Source: a virus
Direction: 5' to 3' (one strand)
Virus record (IMG/VR): IMGVR_UViG_3300044655_000826
Coordinates: 1 to 36,110 of that record
Length of the DNA: 36,110 nucleotides
In this document: piece after piece, positions 31,251 through 36,110 of the stretch
Layout: every line of letters begins with the position of its first letter
Numbering within the stretch: the stretch's first letter is position 1
The notes under the pieces: model-generated
Databases searched by the model: none
Seen by the model: only the letters and a program-made list of their open reading frames with translations
Told to the model about the DNA's origin: nothing
Translations under genes and position numbers: made by a program

Positions 31251-31608
31251 CTACGGCTGCTTTGATAGCATCTTCTGCTAGAATTGAACAATGTATCTTA
31301 ACTGGAGGTAGGGCTAGTTCTTGGGCGATTTCGGAGTTTTTGATTGATCCGGCTTGGTCAAGTGTTTTTCCTTTGACCCATTCTGTAACGAGGCTCGAGC
31401 TCGCGATAGCCGATCCGCAGCCATACGTTTTAAATTTTGCATCTGTAATAATACCTGTATCATGATCAACCTTTATTTGTAATTTCATAACGTCACCGCA
31501 AGCAGGTGCGCCAACCATGCCCGTACCCACATCTTGATCATTTTTATCAAATGATCCTACATTTCGGGGGTTTTCGTAATGATCAATTACTTTGTCCGAG
31601 TATGCCAT
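31222..31608 (-). CDS. iscU: Iron-sulfur scaffold protein IscU
   Basis: 128 residues, same length as E. coli IscU and collinear with it. The cluster ligands are present: Cys37 in GAPACGD (with Asp39), Cys64 in KTYGCGSAIAS, Cys107 in KIHCSILAEDA. The HscA-recognition motif LPPVK is at 100-104. It should assemble [2Fe-2S] clusters using sulfur from a host cysteine desulfurase (IscS is not encoded here). ATG with GGAG 8 nt upstream, inside the last codons of the SOD gene (26-nt overlap). Its near-host sequence suggests fairly recent acquisition from a proteobacterium, though its base composition looks like that of its neighbours. Confidence 0.95.
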   Translation of the reverse strand: MAYSDKVIDHYENPRNVGSFDKNDQDVGTGMVGAPACGDVMKLQIKVDHDTGIITDAKFKTYGCGSAIASSSLVTEWVKGKTLDQAGSIKNSEIAQELALPPVKIHCSILAEDAIKAAVDDYRNRHSQ

Positions 31609-32140
31609 TGATTATTCTCCAGTTTATTATCTTCCATATATTGGTTAGATACTTTTTTTTATCAGCTTGATAGTCTAATGCCCATGCATGCTCCCACCAA
31701 TCAATCAACAACACAATATCATTTCTAACTTCGTGATTGACAATGGTTTTGATCTTGCCGTCACGAGCTAAGTAAGCCCATCCGCTGCCCTGAATCTTCA
31801 TGGCTGTTTTTTCAAATTCTTCTTTGAATCGATCAAAAGTACCAAAGTGTTTTTCTATAAACGCCAAACTAGCATCATAGGGTCTGTTGGATCCCTCTGG
31901 CTTTTGTAGTTGACCAAAATAGATATTGTGTAAAAACGCACCAGCTTCATTGAAATCGTCATCACCTTCGTTCTTGTTATATCGATCAACATAGGCTTTA
32001 TACAGCGTTCCGTAATGATAATCTATGGTTTCTTTAGATTTTACAGGTGCAAGATCCTCGCGATCGTATGGCAGTGACAACTGTATGAGTTTGTCTTTTT
32101 TGCCTTCAACAATGAATTTTTGAATGAAATTGTATGTCAT
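31583..32140 (-). CDS. sod: Fe/Mn superoxide dismutase
   Basis: 185 residues, slightly shorter than bacterial SodA/SodB (about 192-206). The four metal ligands can be placed: His42 (DYHYG), His71 (FLHNIYF), Asp147 and His151 (DWWEH). Second-shell positions are unusual: Gly67 where FeSOD has Gln69, and His136 (VNHEV) where MnSOD has Gln146; the loop before the WEH motif is about 10 residues shorter than in E. coli. The substrate-channel histidines HH after HYGK are replaced by LY. It converts superoxide to peroxide and oxygen, protecting Fe-S clusters. First gene of the SOD-IscU-IscA unit. GGTAAATA lies 5 nt before the ATG, with no ribosome-binding site. Confidence 0.9.
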   Translation of the reverse strand: MTYNFIQKFIVEGKKDKLIQLSLPYDREDLAPVKSKETIDYHYGTLYKAYVDRYNKNEGDDDFNEAGAFLHNIYFGQLQKPEGSNRPYDASLAFIEKHFGTFDRFKEEFEKTAMKIQGSGWAYLARDGKIKTIVNHEVRNDIVLLIDWWEHAWALDYQADKKKYLTNIWKIINWRIINGILGQSN

Positions 32141-32145
32141 ACATG

Positions 32146-32153
32146 TATTTACC
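32146..32153 (-). promoter_or_regulatory. Late-type promoter GGTAAATA for SOD-iscU-iscA
   Basis: GGTAAATA ends 5 nt before the SOD ATG, so the predicted transcript starts at the start codon. It is separated by a single base from the divergent CATAAATA. Confidence 0.6.
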
Positions 32154-32154
32154 G

Positions 32155-32162
32155 CATAAATA
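32155..32162 (+). promoter_or_regulatory. Late-type promoter CATAAATA for the basic-tail gene
   Basis: CATAAATA on the plus strand, 20 nt before the ATG at 32183, followed by a strong AAGGAG ribosome-binding site. One base off the T4 late consensus. Confidence 0.65.
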
Positions 32163-32182
32163 ACCTACAAGGAGATTTTAAT

Positions 32183-32422
32183 ATGCTAGGATTAATCAAG
32201 AAACTTTTTGGCAGCAAGCCAGTCGAATCTGTTGAGGTGCCTTACAAGGTAGAAACTCCACCAGTTGAAGTTGTTCAGCCTGTAGTTGAGCCAACCGCAG
32301 CAGCAGTTAGTGCTGAAAACAAAGCAGTGGCCGTGGCCAAAGCCAAACGAGCACCAACGAAAAAACCAGCTGTTAAGAAAGCACCAGCGCCGAAGGCTCC
32401 ACGCAAGCCAAAGGCTCCGTAA
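32183..32422 (+). CDS. Small protein with Lys/Pro/Ala-rich histone H1-like tail
   Basis: 79 residues from the ATG with AAGGAG 7 nt upstream. It starts MLGLIKKLFGSKPVE, then a Val/Glu/Pro-rich linker and a tail of K-K-P-A / K-A-P type repeats (residues about 54-79: KRAPTKKPAVKKAPAPKAPR), strongly basic like histone H1, AlgP or phage DNA-condensing tails. An electrostatic DNA- or RNA-binding or packaging-related role is likely; the amphipathic N-terminus could bind membrane or a partner. The 3' end overlaps the convergent uvdE gene by 50 bp. Confidence 0.75.
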   Translation: MLGLIKKLFGSKPVESVEVPYKVETPPVEVVQPVVEPTAAAVSAENKAVAVAKAKRAPTKKPAVKKAPAPKAPRKPKAP

Positions 32423-33443
32423 CTTTTTTATCCTGTTCGTATAGAGCAAATGAGGCCAAGTTCTTGGCCTTGCTTTCACACATGATGTCTGCCCACGACC
32501 TATGTGTCAATGCCCAAGAATTAACTGCGGTATTCCAATAAAACCCACTGTGCGCTCGCAGCTTGCCTTTCTTATAGCCCTGCTCTAGGAGGGCCGGAAG
32601 ATCGGGGCGGATGTGTCTGGGATGGTCAATAAGACAGTCTTCCCGTGAAACACTATAATGTATAACAGGGCGAACACCACGCCAACTATCAATAACCCTT
32701 TTAACACGATCGTCATTCGCTTCAATATATTCTCCAGTTTTAATCCAATGATGGTGAATGTCTAGCACCAGGGCACAGTCCTTGACCAACTCAATGCTTG
32801 AGTCAATGCCCCAGGTCATTTCGTCATTTTCGATGGTAAGACAGTTACGGGCCTCGGGTGTCATTTTGCTAAGAGCGTCACGAACACCCTGCGGACCCAG
32901 CTTGCCGGAGATATGCACATTAATCTTGAAGTCCTGGAATGTCTTACCAAAGCCCATCCAACGAGCCATGTCTACGTGGTACTCGAACTCTTCTATGCTG
33001 CGTTCTACTATGCCCGGGTTAATAGAAGCCAACACGCAAAACTGGCCAGGATGAAAGCTGAGCCTAACATTATTCTGCCTAGCCACATCACCCACCCTGG
33101 CAAATCCTCTTTCTGCAAATGCTCTGACATCGGACTGCCGCCAAAACCACTTCCAACTAGGCTCAGTATATACAGGAAGTATATCACTTGAGAGTCGTAC
33201 CATTCTAAGATCTTCATCTAGTGTTCCTATCCTGCTGACTAGTTTGTAGCAGGCTTCTATGTTTCTTTCCATCAAGTCCCAAAGTCGCTGTTCTGCTTCT
33301 TGAGGATGTTCACGCAACCACCTAACTGTGGTGGAGCCTGTATTTAAGTCGCGGTCAACAGCATTTATTTTCATACCGTCAACTTCGGAAGGATCGTTGA
33401 TCCATTTGCAGGCAAAGCCTAGTCGTCTGAGTGTAGTGTTCAT
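32373..33443 (-). CDS. uvdE: UV-damage endonuclease (UvdE/UVDE family)
   Basis: 356 residues, TIM-barrel metal-dependent endonuclease that nicks 5' of UV photoproducts. Family motifs: MNTTLRRLGFACK at the N-terminus, RLSSDILP (83-90), SFHPGQF (129-135), LTIENDE (202-208), LDIHHHW (228-233), HYS (262-264) and a terminal MCESKAKNLA (321-330). The His/Glu/Asp residues in these motifs are the expected metal ligands. The last 25 residues extend past the core and overlap, antisense, the 3' end of the basic-tail gene. No ribosome-binding site: the sigma-70 -10 box ends 6 nt before the ATG. Early expression to repair sunlight damage is likely. Confidence 0.95.
   Translation of the reverse strand: MNTTLRRLGFACKWINDPSEVDGMKINAVDRDLNTGSTTVRWLREHPQEAEQRLWDLMERNIEACYKLVSRIGTLDEDLRMVRLSSDILPVYTEPSWKWFWRQSDVRAFAERGFARVGDVARQNNVRLSFHPGQFCVLASINPGIVERSIEEFEYHVDMARWMGFGKTFQDFKINVHISGKLGPQGVRDALSKMTPEARNCLTIENDEMTWGIDSSIELVKDCALVLDIHHHWIKTGEYIEANDDRVKRVIDSWRGVRPVIHYSVSREDCLIDHPRHIRPDLPALLEQGYKKGKLRAHSGFYWNTAVNSWALTHRSWADIMCESKAKNLASFALYEQDKKVTEPLACVEPSALVLS
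32453..32470 (+). terminator. Possible terminator hairpin after the basic-tail gene
   Basis: AGGCCAA (32453-32459) pairs with TTGGCCT (32464-32470) around a GTTC tetraloop, 31 nt after the plus-strand stop codon. Only a broken T-run follows (TGCTTTC), and the hairpin is inside the uvdE coding region, so termination is uncertain. Confidence 0.35.
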
Positions 33444-33449
33444 ACTACA

Positions 33450-33478
33450 AGTATAACATCATTACTGCCAGTTGTCAA
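33450..33478 (-). promoter_or_regulatory. Sigma-70 promoter for uvdE
   Basis: -35 TTGACA (33478-33473), 17-bp spacer, -10 TATACT (33455-33450), then six bases (TGTAGT) and the ATG. The -35 lies in the last codons of the glycosyltransferase gene. Geometry is identical to that of the J-domain promoter. Confidence 0.75.
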
Positions 33479-34268
33479 CGACAAATTTGTCCTGAACGTC
33501 CTGAGGATTTGGTTCTCCGTGAAACACAGCTATGCTACAATCTGGAGGAGGTCGCACATCGTGTTTCACTGTTTTGAATCGCCGCCCACCATGTGCAACA
33601 GTGAGTTCATCCCTGCTGCGTATTTCCCATTTGTAACTCATGATCCATTCTTTGGGCCAAAATATCATTCTATCTTTGGCTATCTTCCAAATCCAATCTT
33701 GATCTCCTTGCAGCCGCTGTGCCTCTGCGGGTTTCGATTTGAATTGATCGTATATATGACCTTGTGTGCCGTGTGTCCATGCCAATACCGAACTGTTGAG
33801 ATAATTCCAACCGGGAAAAAATTTTCTATTGAAATCGTGGATACCTATAAAGCTGGTAGGATGATATCCAGTGAGCTTGTTCATGTTGGCATGTATGACC
33901 ACATCTAGATCCAAATATAATATTCTTCCCCTGAGAGGCAATGCAGAATCAAACATGTGAACCTTGTGCCACCAACCTCTAGCATAGTTGGCGTTGGGTT
34001 GATATATTTTACGAACTCCGGCAATATCATGTTGATCGTCAGTGAGACAGGCAAACTCATAAGGCACAGTGAGATGCCTAGACACCATATTACGTAGCCG
34101 TTCTACATATTCCCGGCCGTATTTGTTACCAAATCTCACACACAGCACAGTGATAGGTTCGTTGGGATCCGAAGGCACTACAAGATCAGGATATTCTCCA
34201 CGTGCTGCCATTTTGGCAGCTCTCTTTTCAGCCTTGGCTTGTATGCGTTGTTCTTTTGACAATTCCAT
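33462..34268 (-). CDS. GT-A fold glycosyltransferase-like protein
   Basis: 268 residues. A charged, Lys/Ala-rich helix (1-36) precedes a GT-A nucleotide-sugar-binding fold: [12 protein letters not shown] (first beta strand and loop), the metal-binding D-x-D as LYLDLDVVI with DLD at 120-122, NSSVLAW, and QGDQDWIWK as the acceptor-side acidic motif; FHGEPNP near the end fits the terminal His of such enzymes. The sugar donor and acceptor are unknown; LPS or virion glycosylation are the options. It starts within the 3' end of kdsA (41-nt overlap), so it is translated with the Kdo enzyme, which favours an envelope-glycan role. Confidence 0.8.
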   Translation of the reverse strand: MELSKEQRIQAKAEKRAAKMAARGEYPDLVVPSDPNEPITVLCVRFGNKYGREYVERLRNMVSRHLTVPYEFACLTDDQHDIAGVRKIYQPNANYARGWWHKVHMFDSALPLRGRILYLDLDVVIHANMNKLTGYHPTSFIGIHDFNRKFFPGWNYLNSSVLAWTHGTQGHIYDQFKSKPAEAQRLQGDQDWIWKIAKDRMIFWPKEWIMSYKWEIRSRDELTVAHGGRRFKTVKHDVRPPPDCSIAVFHGEPNPQDVQDKFVVDNWQ

Positions 34269-35073
34269 CTATGGCTACCAAGTCTTTTAAAATGTCACTA
34301 AGGTCGTCTAGTTTGATCATATTTGGACCATCACTGGGGGCAGAATCTGGATCTTCATGACACTCCATAAACACAGCTGCTACTGATCCTGTAGCTATAG
34401 CAGCTCTCGCCAGGTACGGGACCATGGTCCTATCTCCTCCAGATCTTTCTCCCATTCCCCCAGGCTGTTGAACAGAATGTGTGGCATCAAAGACCACTGG
34501 ATAGCCAGTGCTTGCCATAATAGGTAGACTGCGCATGTCCACCACAAGATTATTGTATCCATGAGTATATCCTCTTTCACATAACATGATGCGTTCATTA
34601 CCAGTCGAAGCAATCTTTGCCGCAACATTTTTCATATCGTGGGGAGCAAGAAACTGCCCTTTCTTGACGTTGATGGCACATCCTGTAGCACCCGCTGCCA
34701 ACAATAGATCAGTTTGTCTACAAAGAAATGCTGGAATTTGTAACACATCTATGCCAGCGGCAGCACACAACTCTGCCTGATAACTTTCGTGAATGTCAGT
34801 TAAAACTGGCACTCCAAAACGATGTTTAACTGCATTTAGAATCTTTAAACCTTCATCAATACCGATACCTCGTTTAGTAGAAATGCTACTTCGATTGGCT
34901 TTGTCAAAACTGCTTTTATAGATAAACTTAATGCCTAGACTATCACAGGTTTGTTTTATGCTGTGTGCGGTTTCGAGTGTATGATCTAGACTTTCAATTT
35001 GACAAGGACCGGCAATTAATACCAACGGTTCGTTGTTTCCTAATTTTGTATTATGAATGTTAAATGTGCGCAT
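34228..35073 (-). CDS. kdsA: 3-deoxy-D-manno-octulosonate 8-phosphate synthase (KdsA)
   Basis: 281 residues from the ATG at 35073 (E. coli KdsA 284); an upstream in-frame ATG is rejected because it would add 24 non-homologous residues overlapping a neighbour. It condenses arabinose-5-phosphate with PEP to give Kdo-8-P for LPS core. Visible: [10 protein letters not shown] with Cys24, the metal ligand of metal-dependent (class II) KdsA in place of the Asn of E. coli; [16 protein letters not shown] PEP site ([17 protein letters not shown]); [45 protein letters not shown] lies 5 nt before the ATG, with no ribosome-binding site. Confidence 0.95.
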   Translation of the reverse strand: MRTFNIHNTKLGNNEPLVLIAGPCQIESLDHTLETAHSIKQTCDSLGIKFIYKSSFDKANRSSISTKRGIGIDEGLKILNAVKHRFGVPVLTDIHESYQAELCAAAGIDVLQIPAFLCRQTDLLLAAGATGCAINVKKGQFLAPHDMKNVAAKIASTGNERIMLCERGYTHGYNNLVVDMRSLPIMASTGYPVVFDATHSVQQPGGMGERSGGDRTMVPYLARAAIATGSVAAVFMECHEDPDSAPSDGPNMIKLDDLSDILKDLVAIDGIVKRTTHTSQG

Positions 35074-35078
35074 ATTAT

Positions 35079-35086
35079 TATTTACC
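35079..35086 (-). promoter_or_regulatory. Late-type promoter GGTAAATA for kdsA
   Basis: GGTAAATA overlaps the stop codon of the small membrane-protein gene and ends 5 nt (ATAAT) before the kdsA ATG: the same octamer and spacing as upstream of SOD. Confidence 0.55.
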
Positions 35087-35273
35087 AATGCCTGATGGTA
35101 TTGGCAATAATAAAACCACAGGTTATCACGTGAATGATAACCCAAAAAGTTTTTAAGAATAAAACAATGCGAGCTTCACGTAGAGTGAGAATAGGCACAT
35201 CTGGCCTATCCTCATCAGTTTGCCCCATTCTGTGCCCAGTTGCTCGAGCCCAGATGCGTTCAATGCTATTCAT
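35082..35273 (-). CDS. Small membrane protein
   Basis: 63 residues: a hydrophilic N-terminus ([20 protein letters not shown], then EDRPDVP) and one hydrophobic helix (about 38-59, [20 protein letters not shown]) with a short IRHW tail. It resembles a small membrane protein that I recall from T4-like cyanophages. The start overlaps the stop of the QueD-family gene by one base (TAATG). Function unknown. Confidence 0.78.
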   Translation of the reverse strand: MNSIERIWARATGHRMGQTDEDRPDVPILTLREARIVLFLKTFWVIIHVITCGFIIANTIRHW

Positions 35274-35800
35274 TAGGCCTCATAGACTGCCGAATTGCCA
35301 GCATGTTCAAACACTTCTGCTGAACGCAACTTAACACCCTGACCTACAGGATACCGAGCTTTGTAACTTCGTTCGGTATTAGGACAAGTCCAAGTCTCGC
35401 CTCGCTGGAACGTTTCTAAAATCTCTTTCATTTTAAAGAAAGCCAGTTCGGAAAACTTTTCACATCCAACTCCGGGAACTAATCGAAGATCTAAAATCCC
35501 CCCAACGTCATTGAGACCTAGTTCTGCTAATTTGAGAAATTTTTCTAGATGAGGATCATCAGTAGCAATAATTGTAGAGTGATCGAACATGTATTCGCTC
35601 CACTCTTTGAATGCTTTGAGTCCGCCAAAGTCCATGACCCAATTGCGGTCGTCTAAGGTTTCTGATTCGAAAATTAATTTGATACCGATTGAGTATCCGT
35701 GCAGTAATGAGCAGTGACTATGTGTGCTTCTCCACTGTCTAAAACAGCATGAAAGTCCGCGGTCGTTGCCGTAAGTTTTTGTTGAAAGATATTTTGCCAT
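35273..35800 (-). CDS. queD: QueD / 6-pyruvoyl-tetrahydropterin synthase family protein
   Basis: 175 residues, longer than E. coli QueD (121). The family core is recognisable: Cys30-x3-His34 in SHCSLLHGYSIGIKL (QueD: C-x3-HGH), DFGGLKAFK (W-V-x-D-F), FDHSTII and the PGVGCEKFSEL segment with the catalytic Cys/Glu region (PTSE in QueD). The second Zn-site His of the HGH motif is Tyr36, as in a widespread subfamily with F-R-Q-W-R...S-H-C...HGY. The likely role is queuosine or 7-deazaguanine precursor synthesis, or pterin chemistry; no other preQ0 genes are in view. Strong AAGGAG ribosome-binding site. Confidence 0.85.
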   Translation of the reverse strand: MAKYLSTKTYGNDRGLSCCFRQWRSTHSHCSLLHGYSIGIKLIFESETLDDRNWVMDFGGLKAFKEWSEYMFDHSTIIATDDPHLEKFLKLAELGLNDVGGILDLRLVPGVGCEKFSELAFFKMKEILETFQRGETWTCPNTERSYKARYPVGQGVKLRSAEVFEHAGNSAVYEA

Positions 35801-35910
35801 CTCTAGTCTCCTTTATATAGGTAGCAAGTTTGATGACTGCAGAGTGTTTAGAGAGGGATGATGCCATAGAGTCCTCTTTGTGTGTGTATTGTAATAGTAT
35901 ACAACATCTC

Positions 35911-35918
35911 TATTTATA
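35911..35918 (-). promoter_or_regulatory. Exact T4-type late promoter TATAAATA upstream of queD
   Basis: TATAAATA, a perfect match to the T4 late -10 consensus, on the minus strand at the end of the preceding gene and 111 nt before the queD ATG. The 110-nt interval to queD (35801-35910) holds no tRNA or terminator; two short frames in it are discussed under findings. Confidence 0.65.
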
Positions 35919-36110
35919 ATGCAACGAATTCCACATTATTTTTTCTCCATTCCGGTGGCATCTTCCAGTCTGGTCTATTATAGATAACAAATGTTGTATT
36001 GGGATAATATATGAATACCGATTCAATCTGGTAGACCCAATAGCTGTGATCCACTGCCTGCGATCCTGCTCTGGCATAATTCACAGTGCCTTTGTAGATG
36101 TTGTTGACAC
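35914..36110 (-). CDS. Unknown protein, C-terminal 64 residues (5' end outside window)
   Basis: An open frame enters from the right edge and ends at TAA 35914-35916. The visible C-terminus is rich in aromatic residues (HSYWVYQIESVFIYYPNTTF; PDWKMPPEWRKNN) and has no membrane segment. I do not recognise it. Its stop codon lies within the TATAAATA motif of the next unit. Confidence 0.65.
   Translation of the reverse strand, partial: VNNIYKGTVNYARAGSQAVDHSYWVYQIESVFIYYPNTTFVIYNRPDWKMPPEWRKNNVEFVAL

Noticed and set aside
35073-35145. Longer kdsA start 24 codons upstream
   Set aside because: The extra residues are not part of the KdsA family, they overlap the small membrane-protein gene, and there is no ribosome-binding site.
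1-36110. Bacterial chromosome or prophage explanation for host-like genes (iscU, iscA, sod, kdsA, clpA, dnaJ-like)
   Set aside because: These genes are interleaved with phage genes, use the same overlaps and TAAATA motifs, and show no boundaries, integrase or housekeeping neighbours.

Overview
The window reads as part of the genome of a large T4-like myovirus infecting a Gram-negative bacterium; it does not look like a bacterial chromosome. Evidence: a gp44-type clamp loader, a gp31-type co-chaperonin, PhoH, MazG, a two-component (Rz/Rz1) lysis cassette, about 17 kb of fibre-like virion genes, near-total gene packing with ATGA/TAATG overlaps, and a TAAATA late-promoter-like motif (T4 late consensus TATAAATA) in front of most transcription units. 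Many small genes look like families I recall from T4-like cyanophages, but there are no photosynthesis genes. A KdsA (Kdo synthesis) gene and an Isc-type gene pair suggest a heterotrophic proteobacterial host. The host cannot be named from sequence alone.

Layout (almost everything is on the minus strand, so transcription runs from high to low coordinates). 35.9-32.4 kb: accessory metabolism and repair: QueD-family protein, small membrane protein, KdsA, GT-A glycosyltransferase, UV-damage endonuclease. 32.2-30.6 kb: a compact superoxide dismutase - IscU - IscA operon, flanked by two short plus-strand genes (a Lys/Pro/Ala-tailed basic protein and a zinc-finger-like protein). 30.6-12.8 kb: virion genes, including a 2488-residue giant, two fibre proteins with YadA-like head repeats, a LamG/ConA-like lectin, and an Ig-like-repeat protein with an inserted sugar-binding-like module; five of these six share (one weakly) an N-terminal F-x-K-V-N-x-N-F segment. 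12.8-8.4 kb: a replication/nucleotide cluster (DnaE-like fragment, gp31-like GroES, MazG-like, cytidylyltransferase-like, gp44, DUF2452 and small proteins), apparently driven by a consensus sigma-70 promoter inside the preceding gene. 7.7-8.4 kb: phoH on the plus strand. 7.6-3.5 kb: two conserved hypotheticals and the lysis region (GH19 endolysin, i-spanin with nested o-spanin lipoprotein, DUF4337-like protein, holin, two small membrane/secreted proteins). 3.5-0.3 kb: an intrinsic terminator fused to a perfect sigma-70 promoter, then a J-domain protein and a ClpA unfoldase. Truncated unknown genes lie at both edges.

The most interesting points are: (1) a phage SOD-IscU-IscA operon whose IscU keeps all three cluster cysteines and the LPPVK chaperone-recognition motif; (2) a recurring geometry in which both sigma-70-like and late-type -10 elements sit 4-6 nt before an ATG that starts a well-conserved protein, predicting several leaderless mRNAs (J-domain protein, UvdE, SOD, KdsA, zinc-finger protein); (3) a terminator whose hairpin loop holds the -35 box of the next promoter; (4) back-to-back late-type promoters one base apart; (5) an early J-protein + ClpA pair that could redirect host ClpP. 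All promoter, terminator and domain calls were made by eye; no database search or folding program was run.
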